From Phlebotomus papatasi (lineage: Eukaryota; Arthropoda; Insecta; Diptera; Psychodidae), in contig NC_077223.1 of assembly GCF_024763615.1 (NCBI RefSeq), positions 81,406,627 through 81,470,626 of the forward strand: 64,000 nucleotides of DNA, written 5' to 3'. Below the pieces are notes generated by a model that was not told where the DNA came from, did no database searches, and worked only from the letters and a program-made list of their open reading frames with translations. Position 1 is the first letter of the stretch. The number at the start of each line of letters is the position of its first letter. Shown piece after piece: positions 56,901 through 64,000 of the stretch. The position numbers and the translations under genes were made by a program.

Positions 56901-59900
56901 TCCGTTTCATTAGAAAGTACAATTGGTATCAATTCCTTACATAAATAAGGGGAATGTTCATTGTCTATTATCGGTCTACGTTGGTAAGGAGGTATGATTA
57001 TTGTATCCGTATGATAGACTTTGTGTAAGAAGTTTATGGTTGATGTTTCACCCAATGTACCAGTGAGACCATAAATTGCAGAACCGTACCGCTGAAAGAA
57101 GCTGACATTGGATATAAAATTGGTAGAAACACCTTCAGGATCCATTCTCAATCCTTCTTTGAGTTGCAAGAATTGAGTTAAGCCATCGCTCCATACCATA
57201 TTTGGTTGCAAAACGCCCGTTTCGTTGTACTGTATGGGCACAATTCGACCGTTTTGTACGGCATAATGGGCACCCTTTTTGTAACCATAAGCAGCGTTAA
57301 GGGCACTTCTTGTCCAATTAGGTATGCGAGACACAGCAATACTTCGCAAATGATTCGGTACATCCAAAACTGGATAACGTTCTTTCCATGGGAGCGTTTT
57401 TAACTTTTCTGATAATGACTTACAATGGGCTGTTTTACTTTCTTTTTCCTCATCGCAAGAGATTTTGGATATTTCTTCTTCTAAGTCGGCAATCTGGTTA
57501 TTAAGTGATTTATAAGCTCGATATTCGTCTCTTTCTTCAGGACTGAGCTCTCTGAGCAACTGTTCCAAGTGACTCTGAGTCTGTTCTATAATAAACTTCC
57601 GTTTATCATCAACGATCATTGCGCAGGATTGCCAATTCTTACCAGAGTACAATTTTATTTCGTTACCATTCCTCTCAAAATCTTCTACAATGAAGTAAAC
57701 TTGATCACCGACGGTGGTAAAGTGCGCAACAATTTGGTTAATATGTTGCCATATGACTGCCAAAGAAAGTTCCAGATGGATCATACCTGGAGTTGCATCG
57801 GATAGTCGTACACTATGTGACCGGTAATCAAAGAGCATACTATCCACTTCATCTACAACAACTATATTGAATCCACGATCACCTCTAATGTCTTGACCCA
57901 AGAACTCCGTTCGCAAAATATCCGCTTGAAAATCCCCAGATGTTCCATAAAGAACATCACTCTGATAAGCTGATTCCTTAGTATCTATTTTGCTATTTTC
58001 TGCTACCGTTACGGAAAGAGACGCAAAAAACGGCCTTTGTTTCTCCACTTCCGGAATAGATAGTTCAGTTGATGTAGTAATCACATCGACTTTTTTACCT
58101 TGTAACGCATGAATAGTAGCCAACATGGCTACGATCAAAGACTTGCCTTCACCCGTGTTAATTTGAGCCAACCGACCCATTCCCGGGGAAGGATTTAGGA
58201 GGATCAGTAGAGATAGCATTTGCGTATCTCTTGGGAAGAAACCATGATGCAGTTTAACCGCATGACGTACTCCCGCTATAAGTTCTGATTGCGAAATCGA
58301 AGAGCTGGACTTGACGTGGTTGGCCCATATGGTTAAACATTCTTTGTTCCAATCGCAAAAAGGCCGATTTTTGAAATTATTTGTATCTGAATCATTCACT
58401 GACTGTAGTATTTGGGAAATTGAATTATATGATTGCAATACGTTATCATAGAGATCGGAAAGTTCTTCAGCGGTAATGTTAGTCTCATCATCTATTATTT
58501 CTTCAATCAATTCATCAAGGGTATATACTTGCGCATCTTCAAATAATTTAGATGAAATCACTTGATCAATCTCTTCAACCCAATTATCAGCGGATACTTG
58601 GGACAAAACAGAAAAAGCTGAAGTACAAATTTCTTCTCTCACTTGGTAATCACAAAGGAGATTTAGAACTTCTACAAACTTATTCTTGTGGCCATTAATC
58701 AAATCAATATTGTCCGTAATGACATTTTCCAGAAACTCATCAGAACAGCCAAATCGTAGTAATTTAGCCAAGGATGGTCCTGCGCATTGAGCAACGTCTC
58801 GAGACAATTGACTGATCTTCTGAAGGAAAGAATGGTAGATAATAGTATGGATCCATTGTTGGACTACAACAATCTCATTAGAATCAAGTGGATTATTCGT
58901 AATGGTGGAAAGGGCCACAAAGTCAGGAATGTCTTTTTTCCTTACCATATACAGAAAGGAAATGATAGGATCAAGGGTAGTTGTATTTTCAATGGATTTT
59001 AAGAATTGTTCCATCATATCTTTACACCAATCCATTTCAGATAAAAAAGCACCTAGTGCACTTCGTTCGTGTACAGAAACCTTCGTTAGACCTAGCAGTT
59101 TTGGTTCTAACCAAACAAGTTTCGAATCCGATAACCACTTGTCTTGTTCCTTACAAACAATATTGAAAGCAGGTTCTCCCATTTGCAAAATCAAGTCAAG
59201 AATTTTAGTGATATCCAGTAAAGAAAGATTATGAACACCTTTTCTATCCTTTAAAGATTTGAGCAATATTTCTTGATCTGAAATTGCATATTCGTCCTCA
59301 ATCTTCGACCACTTGTTTTTAAAGTACTTCAGGGATGGATCATCTTCATTAGCATACGAAGATATTTCTTTGAGTAAGGATTGTTTAGAAAAGGCAGAGA
59401 TAGGATGTAAAAGGAAAGTGTGAAGACTTTTTAAGTTACCGATAAGACCACCGTTGTTATTACGTGTTACCGGGGTTTGTTTGTCCGAATTATAATCAGA
59501 ATGATCATCGGTTAAGTCTGTGGTAGTTGCAATTGGATCTAATAATGCTTCACAGTCCTCTTGTATATTGCCATCATTATTAACGAACTCATATGATTGT
59601 TCTTGATTAACCTGATCCGTAGTACTTTCATTAGTGATCGATGTGGTCGATGTAATTTGCACCGATGTATCTTCTTGGTCTATTTGAGCCGAACTTAGAC
59701 AATCGTCTAGCTTGGAGAGAACGGCTTGCCTCTGCTCTCTTTCTTGTTGTTGTTTTCTTTCCTGTTCTTTCCTGAGCCGCTCTTTTCGTTCTTTTTCTTG
59801 CCGTTGTTTAAGTTGTTCTTTCCGCTTCCTTTCCTGCTGTCGTCTTTGTTGTTCCTTTCGTTCTTTTTCCTTTCGTTCCTTTTCCTTTCGTTCCCTTTCC

Positions 59901-60523
59901 TTTCGTTCCCTTTCCTTTCGTTCTCTCTCCTTTTGTTGGCTTTCCCTCAGTTGCCTTTCGCGACATCCACAACAGTCGTAACATGTAATCGTAGAATAAC
60001 AGGTCTTGCAATTATAGAATTTAGGGCATCGATTTTCTCTCCTACATTTAATACAAATGTGGTGTACTTTATCATAAGAGTGATAATGACACACATTATT
60101 TCGTCTGAAGCCACAAACACAACGCCATGCGGTTCCGGAGCAACAGAACCATTTGCAACTTGATTCTTCAAAAAGGGAAGCCACCCATAAACCTCCCTTC
60201 AGACCAAGTGAACCAAAATATACAAGAGGTACACCCTTATCTATAATATGAATACGACGCGACTGCCAAGAAGAATGTTTAGTGATAAAATTTTCTAATA
60301 TATAGCCATTTTCAAATCTGACATCTGCTAAATAGGATCGTTTTAGTCCAGGAAAACGATTATCATGAACCAGGGCTAGCCATGCACTTCCATTGTGTTG
60401 TAGCACAATCGTGTAACCTGAATATTTGGTGAACGTATAACTACGAGCTTTTGATACTGGTGAAGGCATTGAACCGCTTGCCAGACTAGATGTAGCAATT
60501 TCAGCCATTGCGTTGTGATACAT
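53990..60523 (-). CDS. Large SecA-like ATPase, multidomain, intronless (2177 aa)
   Basis: Single open frame with no intron. From the N-terminus: a globular part (25-115); a Cys-rich, probably metal-binding region (123-187, some 15 Cys plus several His); a highly charged Glu/Lys/Arg helix (188-270); an acidic linker; a helical region (360-750). The motor follows with SecA-type motifs: INTGEGKSL (789-797, Walker A Lys794), YGTSGDFQAD (859-868), VVVDEVDSM (888-896), YGLTGTLGE (1151-1159), IIATNIAGRGTDL (1274-1286) and QNVGRTGRSGKKG (1314-1326). A helical insert (976-1048) lies where bacterial SecA has its preprotein-binding region. After it come a TPR-like part (1573-1625), a hydrophobic stretch (1739-1826, likely membrane-associated), a Lys-rich helical part, a disordered Ser/Lys segment (2006-2085) and a helical end. 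Bacterial SecA is about 800-900 residues. All motor motifs are intact, so ATPase activity is likely; substrate and location are unknown. The second Met (codon at 60508-60506, purine at -3 and G at +4) has a better start context than the first. Confidence 0.88.
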   Translation of the reverse strand: MYHNAMAEIATSSLASGSMPSPVSKARSYTFTKYSGYTIVLQHNGSAWLALVHDNRFPGLKRSYLADVRFENGYILENFITKHSSWQSRRIHIIDKGVPLVYFGSLGLKGGLWVASLFEESSCKWFCCSGTAWRCVCGFRRNNVCHYHSYDKVHHICIKCRRENRCPKFYNCKTCYSTITCYDCCGCRERQLRESQQKERERKERERKERERKEKERKEKERKEQQRRQQERKRKEQLKQRQEKERKERLRKEQERKQQQEREQRQAVLSKLDDCLSSAQIDQEDTSVQITSTTSITNESTTDQVNQEQSYEFVNNDGNIQEDCEALLDPIATTTDLTDDHSDYNSDKQTPVTRNNNGGLIGNLKSLHTFLLHPISAFSKQSLLKEISSYANEDDPSLKYFKNKWSKIEDEYAISDQEILLKSLKDRKGVHNLSLLDITKILDLILQMGEPAFNIVCKEQDKWLSDSKLVWLEPKLLGLTKVSVHERSALGAFLSEMDWCKDMMEQFLKSIENTTTLDPIISFLYMVRKKDIPDFVALSTITNNPLDSNEIVVVQQWIHTIIYHSFLQKISQLSRDVAQCAGPSLAKLLRFGCSDEFLENVITDNIDLINGHKNKFVEVLNLLCDYQVREEICTSAFSVLSQVSADNWVEEIDQVISSKLFEDAQVYTLDELIEEIIDDETNITAEELSDLYDNVLQSYNSISQILQSVNDSDTNNFKNRPFCDWNKECLTIWANHVKSSSSISQSELIAGVRHAVKLHHGFFPRDTQMLSLLILLNPSPGMGRLAQINTGEGKSLIVAMLATIHALQGKKVDVITTSTELSIPEVEKQRPFFASLSVTVAENSKIDTKESAYQSDVLYGTSGDFQADILRTEFLGQDIRGDRGFNIVVVDEVDSMLFDYRSHSVRLSDATPGMIHLELSLAVIWQHINQIVAHFTTVGDQVYFIVEDFERNGNEIKLYSGKNWQSCAMIVDDKRKFIIEQTQSHLEQLLRELSPEERDEYRAYKSLNNQIADLEEEISKISCDEEKESKTAHCKSLSEKLKTLPWKERYPVLDVPNHLRSIAVSRIPNWTRSALNAAYGYKKGAHYAVQNGRIVPIQYNETGVLQPNMVWSDGLTQFLQLKEGLRMDPEGVSTNFISNVSFFQRYGSAIYGLTGTLGETSTINFLHKVYHTDTIIIPPYQRRPIIDNEHSPYLCKELIPIVLSNETEWTQTVIDRALSHAQHKRAVLIICKFINQVKHFAENLRKKYDDEKIFTYTGEEENFEKSKIDSGEIIIATNIAGRGTDLKTSESVESHGGMYVAVTFLPKSFRVEMQNVGRTGRSGKKGMGQLIIYNPAKSNIKDIKKDRDAHESAANEKAIQDAEKMLLQDRLFKEFCTLERRYLPGVSMISMRQKWVNLTESYEQYKASEFSPDKITKYVDDMVLKRKKTLVNEVQCKIDSLTDEEKSKLMEDDKQNYYKKAANQAESERSIFKEQHKKLVLDHFFRSQSHQPEELLSCLKDGREFESKFSTFALRYQWGLSDRRGFEECWGLWLKSQNFDENRTSMDEALNRFHNSFGTPSKERAEKDELVQNPYYYVLKGNRYLTSGRDTLDQAISCYDRAIAMDPDFSVNARYNKAMTLLSFEENEGPRQRLAYAELKRAKEIIVTIAKPALLSLNVLIGENRERIHTSEHIQHQLNLLSQQENYINKACKVIEEAQSKEYHVKLTANPIIDTFEPDEQHKYNKAIDEATVNGFTHLFTIAVVKPFPWASIIGLALLSLAQMVAGCLLVACTAGAVGTGLIAEGVSDMITVVKSAIEGSFDWAAWAIEKAVGLAISIISCGIKTLSKGLTAVKDGIKAVTNTAKTVINKVTTGEITKQGIKLAAKELGKALAKGVIKEVVTEATKCIVDKVILEKIEKLIEDHVEKAITKALSNNPLVVKLLELDAKNGNQVWKSRLLAEGLSLLKEREQNECIETLKKISMGVIENYNSKAATAIQAAQRTTIIIQLTGYTNHFIREFNKKIQSLETESKKDDSQENATEHSKPSTSAKSNEEHVSNAPDIDLKETDIPNDSVSKGTSYSSKSKPKSKDSKTPDVKDEPHNLRDCAETQLKIISNKFKNKMTQNISKILRDEVVSPTIENVTEKLSLDMDSVKKNMLAGVQAIGEVQATVGGFISEHSVLGHFTAQTPQKKKYL
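59705..59960 (-). repeat. In-frame minisatellite coding the charged helix
   Basis: Within the SecA-like gene, short units such as ctttcgttccctttc repeat in frame and code for KERERKERERKEKERKE-type sequence (residues about 188-262). This leaves spurious open frames on both strands. The number of units is likely to vary between individuals. A single alpha helix or coiled coil is expected from the composition. Confidence 0.75.
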
Positions 60524-61002
60524 GAAGTCACTTGATCAATGTACACAAAGGGTTGTAGGTTTCCTCATGAAGAGATGCAGGTTCATATATTGCGTTACCC
60601 AATCTGGATCACTAGTAACCCAGTAAGACCATCTTCCAAGACTACGGGTAACTTTACTAGTTCAGTAGACGATGAGGACAGTAATGTTAAGCAAGAATTT
60701 CCATGGGAAAAATAGCTCAGTCCCTTATGAGAAAGCGGTATGGGCGGTATGGTCCCGTAGAAGCATGGCTAAGGGCAAAAGAGTATTATTATTATTTGTA
60801 TCGAGACACCTTATTTGTACTACAATGTAATTCTTACAACGTGCTTGTGTTAGAAAAATGTACTGATCCTAGATTGCTCAGGAATGCCTTCCTCGCAGTG
60901 TGGACACTTTTTCTATGTTCCCGGACCCGGAGTTTTTGGACACAGACGGTGCATTTTAGTACATTATAGTCAAAGTTTCTTTTTCTAGACATTCAGATCT
61001 TT
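60524..61002. other. Region upstream of the SecA-like gene
   Basis: It should contain the promoter of the minus-strand gene, but I see no clear TATA box or initiator. An in-frame TGA lies four codons before the first ATG, so the coding frame does not continue upstream without splicing. A 58-codon plus-strand frame (60539-60715) lies head to head with the gene. A tandem ggtatgggcggtatgg is at 60737-60752. Confidence 0.4.
60539..60715 (+). CDS. Small ORF, 58 codons, divergent from the SecA-like gene
   Basis: ATG at 60539, TAG at 60713-60715. The peptide starts MYTKGCRFPHEEM and ends with an acidic then Trp-containing tail (DDEDSNVKQEFPWEK). A second ATG is at 60575. It lies only 15 bases from the start of the large gene on the other strand. 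I do not recognise it, and frames of this length occur by chance, so this is a weak call. Confidence 0.15.
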   Translation: MYTKGCRFPHEEMQVHILRYPIWITSNPVRPSSKTTGNFTSSVDDEDSNVKQEFPWEK

Positions 61003-61103
61003 GCACCGGGCGGGAATCGCACTCACATCACTGTGAGTCAAGTTGGGGATCTATCCATCCAAGAACCAATAGTCTTGTCTATTATACCACTAAGATCCCC
61101 TAA
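61003..61103 (-). repeat. tRNA-like sequence, probably a SINE head
   Basis: On the minus strand, ggggatcttagtggtataat resembles a tRNA 5' end with an A box, and gtgcgattcccgcccgg, some 55 bases further on, resembles a B box/T arm. The distance is too long for a normal tRNA and the acceptor stem does not close well, so a tRNA-derived SINE or pseudo-tRNA is more likely than a working tRNA. Confidence 0.45.
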
Positions 61104-61186
61104 GAAAGTATTGAAATAGTGGTTAAAGTTCGATAAAATTTAAGACCCATCATATCTTAGAAAGGCTAAATTTTGACATTGACATT

Positions 61187-61328
61187 GTAAAGGATGAAAA
61201 AGACACGGATTGAACTTACTGGTTTTCTCTCCGGAAAGAGGAAGGAGGAAACAAGCCTCCGAAACGTTGTAAGGAAAATAAAGGAGAGAAAAGCAGTAAG
61301 GTCAATCCGTGTCTTTTTCATCGTTTAC
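61187..61328. mobile_element. Short element with 47-base inverted ends
   Basis: Left tgtaaaggatgaaaaagaca then cggattgaacttactg and ttttctctcc; right ggagagaaaagcagtaaggt then caatccgtgtctttttcatc and gtttaca. About 142 bases with a small loop containing gcctccgaaacgttgtaagg. It could be a MITE or a foldback remnant of a larger element. Confidence 0.75.
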
Positions 61329-62381
61329 AATCCAAAGTGACCGAATTTTCCCAATTAAAAGTCTTTGACATTGGCAAGGTCAAATCTATTTCCCCATCCC
61401 TCTATTCAACATTTTTGAAAGTCGTTTTTTTGTTGACACTTTTATAAGATGAGGTTCAATAAAATATTTAACAACATTCACTGGCACTCATTTGAAAGTT
61501 TTTGGCACATTAAATAAAACGATGAAATTATAAAAAATACTTTTCTGTACATATCCACAAAAAATACAGTTGATCTGTGGTATCCAACGTATTTCACTTG
61601 CAATGGTCACTCGCGAATTGATGCACTATTGTGGCAATTGGTTTATTTATAGAGCTACATACTCACATCAACGATATCTATATGTGTAGAAAAAATACAA
61701 CAACTCAGTTACACAAATTAATTTATTTCTTATCAAAAATTAAGTTCCACGACTTTAGCTTAAACTTACTTAGCAAGAAAGTACTTAAGTGTCACACTCA
61801 TAGTACACTCAAGTTGCAATCTTTTGCAGCCACGCTTAAACACTGCAATTTAATTAAAACTACAGCTTAATCCAACTAAATCACGTTTAAATATACAAAT
61901 CGTAAATGATGAAGTATTGATAAGATGGTGAGATAAAATAAAATGATAAGATGAATAAGGGAGCAACCACTCTCAAGCTCTAGTTTTGTGGAATGCTCGA
62001 ACATAGAAGATATAGTTCGTCAGTTGGATCAGCAATTGTTGTAACTTCTTCATCACTTGACAGGAGTTCTTGTATAGTATATGTATTTCCATGTTGTTGT
62101 AAAAAGAGACAATGAGGTAATGAGGAAGTTACGACTATTGCTCAAATTTAGTTTATTGAGTTATATTAAGAAATTCTCAATAAACTATCTATTCGTATTG
62201 TTTTCGTTGCATATCGCAGATTTAAGAATTTTAAGTAGAAAGAACGTAAAAAATTAATTATGCAGATATTAACGAATCCTAGTAATATCAAACACAATTT
62301 TTTTTAAAAAGTTTTCGACTATTTAATAACTTCAGAGGAAATTTTGTACACCGAAAATCTCGGCTAATACAAGGGAATGTT
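61329..62381. other. No gene seen
   Basis: AT-rich. A frame at 61631-61870 is not recognisable. No repeat shared with the rest of the window was noticed. Confidence 0.4.
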
Positions 62382-62632
62382 TTTACATTAGCTCTGAAAA
62401 ATGCAACCAGTTTTAGTATAATTTTTTTCTGTTTTCGTACACATTTCACGCGATATCTCCGAAACTACGTTGGTTGCCAATTTGGGGTTTTCGGTTGCCC
62501 ATTCCATATTAAATTGGCTTTTATTTTGTATTTGTATTTTTTGCTAATTCATTCCACAATGACAGAAAACACCGAATAAACTCCAAAGTTTCTTCGGCAC
62601 TCTAGAAACATACGAAACGTCACGCTCCTGTG
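62382..62632 (-). repeat. Dispersed repeat N, copy 2
   Basis: Reverse complement of 799-1056, with tgcaaccagttttagtataa, gttttcgtacac, gatatctccgaaactacgtt, ggttgccaatttggggtttt and cacgctcctgtg. It ends just where element K begins. Confidence 0.75.
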
Positions 62633-62634
62633 TT

Positions 62635-62868
62635 ACTACCCAGCCAGCACAGTTAGCTGAAAAAACAGCGTTTTCATCATATTTATGCTAAAGTCAATCA
62701 GGAAAAATATGCTGACTGGTTAGCAGTTCTGGAACAAAAAGTGCTAGCCAAGTATATGGAAATGGCACTGCCTCGTGAGTGTCATTTTAAGGTTAGCAGA
62801 ATTCAGCTGAAAATATATAAGTTTTCAGTTGAATTGTAATCGGTTAACATTTGGTGCTCGCTGGGTAG
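62635..62868. mobile_element. Element K, full copy
   Basis: Left actacccagccagcacagtt, right ggtgctcgctgggtagt: the ends are inverted. About 234 bases. The interior, with aaaatatgctgactgg, gttagcagttctggaacaaa and gttagcagaattcagctg, links it to 13227-13423 and 15337-15425. Confidence 0.75.
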
Positions 62869-63402
62869 TGCAATTATGCGTACTCTTTATATAAGAGCTT
62901 TAGGCAAAGTGCTCTTGCCTTTTTCTTTTTTTTTTACATATATAAAATTAAACTGCTTGGGGTTCGGCTTTGCGCTTGTGATCCGGAACCACTTTCTGAT
63001 GCTCTGCATTGTTTTTTATTTCCTTGGATTTTGTATATTTATTTTTTCTTTTTTTTATGACTCACTGTCTGATGTCATTAATTATTTGTATAATTCATGT
63101 TCTTTTTTATTTATTAATTTTAATTACAACAATTTGTTGTGAATAGTGGCCAAACAGCTTCTCTGGCTAGGCCCATTTCTTACCATTAAGGCACTCATGG
63201 ACAGACTCACCACTTACAAAATTGTAAAAGTGTAAACCTGACCATACAACCTATGAAGGGGTTTTCCATCGTTTTACCCTGGAGGTTGGTCACCAACGCT
63301 AAGACGGCGATGGCCGCAAGGTACGGTGGGGTTAACATGAGTTATTATAAGTTATTAATGGTAATGAAAAATAAATACAATACAATACAATACAATACAA
63401 AA
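62869..63402 (+). mobile_element. 3' end of a non-LTR retrotransposon
   Basis: Ends in a microsatellite tail of aatac repeats (63376-63400) after ggtacggtggggttaacatg then agttattataagttattaat. The same 3' sequence occurs in reverse at 52374-52432. Upstream words (ctaagacggcgatgg at 63300) also occur at 32899 and 33340. The 5' limit is unknown. The frame at 62876-63142 codes for hydrophobic sequence without reverse transcriptase motifs. Confidence 0.6.
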
Positions 63403-63795
63403 ATAAATACTTAATAAGTACTTATTAAGTCCTTAAGGCATTTTTGGGCGAAAGTAGTGACATTTGGCGGCAAAAATCGGAAATTGGAGTACAGAATGAA
63501 AGTGCCGTGAAACAGTTTGACTAGGTGAGTCGCCTTGGGCGTCAATAAGTAGAACCTTTTCTATAAGACGATGAAACCTGAGGATCGCCTCTAATACGAG
63601 CTTCACATCTAAGGCTTAGCCATTTGACCTAACTGTTATAATTCCTTATTACTTGTCAGTCAAGATATTTTGGAAAATTTAACTTAGGATTGGATTATTC
63701 AGAACGAATGACCTATTAGATTCAGAAGCCTACCTAGAAGGTGTTCAGCCACAAGTAATTAATTAAGTACTTAATGAAATAGCAGAGCTTGTGGC
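63403..63795. repeat. Repeat with aagtacttattaag words
   Basis: The words taagtacttattaagtcctt (63414) and, further on, attaattaagtacttaatga (63757) are inverted-repeat-like and also occur near 4290-4320. They probably belong to one or more decayed elements whose ends I cannot fix. Confidence 0.4.
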
Positions 63796-63871
63796 CTCAA
63801 ATAGCTCAGTTGGTAGAGCACTCATCCACTTAACGAGAGGTCTCCAATTCGATTTTGGCTGGAAGCAGAAA
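63796..63871 (+). repeat. tRNA-like sequence, probably a SINE head
   Basis: Contains aatagctcagttggtagagc, a near-perfect tRNA A-box/D-arm, and tccaattcgattttggctgg in the T-arm position. The T arm has lost the usual GGTTCGANNCC form and the acceptor stem is imperfect. The word cagaaatttttcct follows, so a tRNA-derived SINE or a tRNA pseudogene is likelier than an active gene. Anticodon not assigned. Confidence 0.5.
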
Positions 63872-64000
63872 TTTTTCCTCTCGCTTCAGAAAAGACTGAT
63901 TGATTTGAGTGTCACTTACTCTGAAAATATGAAAATATTTTCAATGTCTTTAATACAAACTACTTAATTAAGGACTTTAACAAAAGCCTTAATTAAGTAC
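63872..64000. repeat. Repeat running off the window edge
   Basis: Holds a tgaaaatatgaaaatatttt-ca hairpin, then ends in cttaattaaggactttaac and gccttaattaagtac, an inverted-repeat-like terminus related to the words at 63757. The element continues beyond the window. Confidence 0.4.

Noticed and set aside
59726..60163. 145-codon Phe/Leu/Ser-rich plus-strand ORF
   Set aside because: Antisense of the Glu/Lys/Arg-coding minisatellite, which leaves all frames open.
53990..60523. Bacterial or endosymbiont contamination as the source of the SecA-like gene
   Set aside because: MITE A lies 310 bases downstream and a tRNA-like repeat and MITE-type elements lie upstream, in families found across the window, so the gene is embedded in the same genome. 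An assembly chimera still needs long-read exclusion.
61003..61103. Functional tRNA gene
   Set aside because: The distance between the A-box-like and B-box-like words and the poor stem closure do not fit a working tRNA.

Overview
The window is eukaryotic nuclear DNA, most likely from an arthropod and probably an insect (a nematoceran fly is my best guess, not established). The sequence is AT-rich and gene-poor. It is full of short terminal-inverted-repeat elements of several DNA-transposon types (Tc1-like, pogo-like, piggyBac-like, hAT-like and TA-flanked elements), with non-LTR retrotransposon tails, tRNA-derived sequences and decayed tandem arrays. Nothing looks bacterial in layout: there are no operons, ribosome binding sites or dense coding.

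Only one substantial protein gene is present. It is a single uninterrupted 6.5-kb minus-strand reading frame (53990-60523) for a 2177-residue protein with a complete SecA-type motor core. The core is embedded between a cysteine-rich N-terminus, a very long charged helix, a large helical region, one or more TPR-like repeats, a strongly hydrophobic segment and a disordered/helical tail. SecA is a bacterial and plastid preprotein translocase motor, so a long intronless SecA-like gene amid insect-type transposons is the most striking item here. Acquisition from a bacterium or another intron-poor source is a reasonable hypothesis but is not proven by the sequence.

Layout. Bases 1-5.9 kb: dispersed repeats and small inverted-repeat elements. 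6.5-8.0 kb: a palindrome made of two tail halves of a Tc1-like transposon. 8.3 kb: an unidentified 112-codon ORF. 9.2-13.4 kb: nested and pogo-like elements within an old background of a recurring motif. 16.7-22.9 kb: palindromic and foldback elements. 23-25 kb and 27.5-30.7 kb: low-repeat, somewhat less AT-rich DNA of unknown role. 25.7-31.5 kb: more inverted-repeat elements, including a piggyBac-like one. 34.8-36.1, 38.4-39.7, 41.7-42.6, 45.9-46.9 and 49.0-49.6 kb: separate tandem or palindromic arrays, one with a higher-order trimer. 40.1 kb: a hAT-like element with an exact 8-bp target duplication. 43.6-45.4 kb: a 1.8-kb GC-richer repeat element. 50.2 kb: a possible exon. 54-60.5 kb: the SecA-like gene. 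61-64 kb: tRNA-derived and non-LTR fragments and repeats also seen at the left end of the window.

Apart from the SecA-like gene, little here can be joined into a pathway. The low-repeat stretches could be introns or regulatory DNA of a gene whose exons lie mostly outside the window, but I cannot show this.
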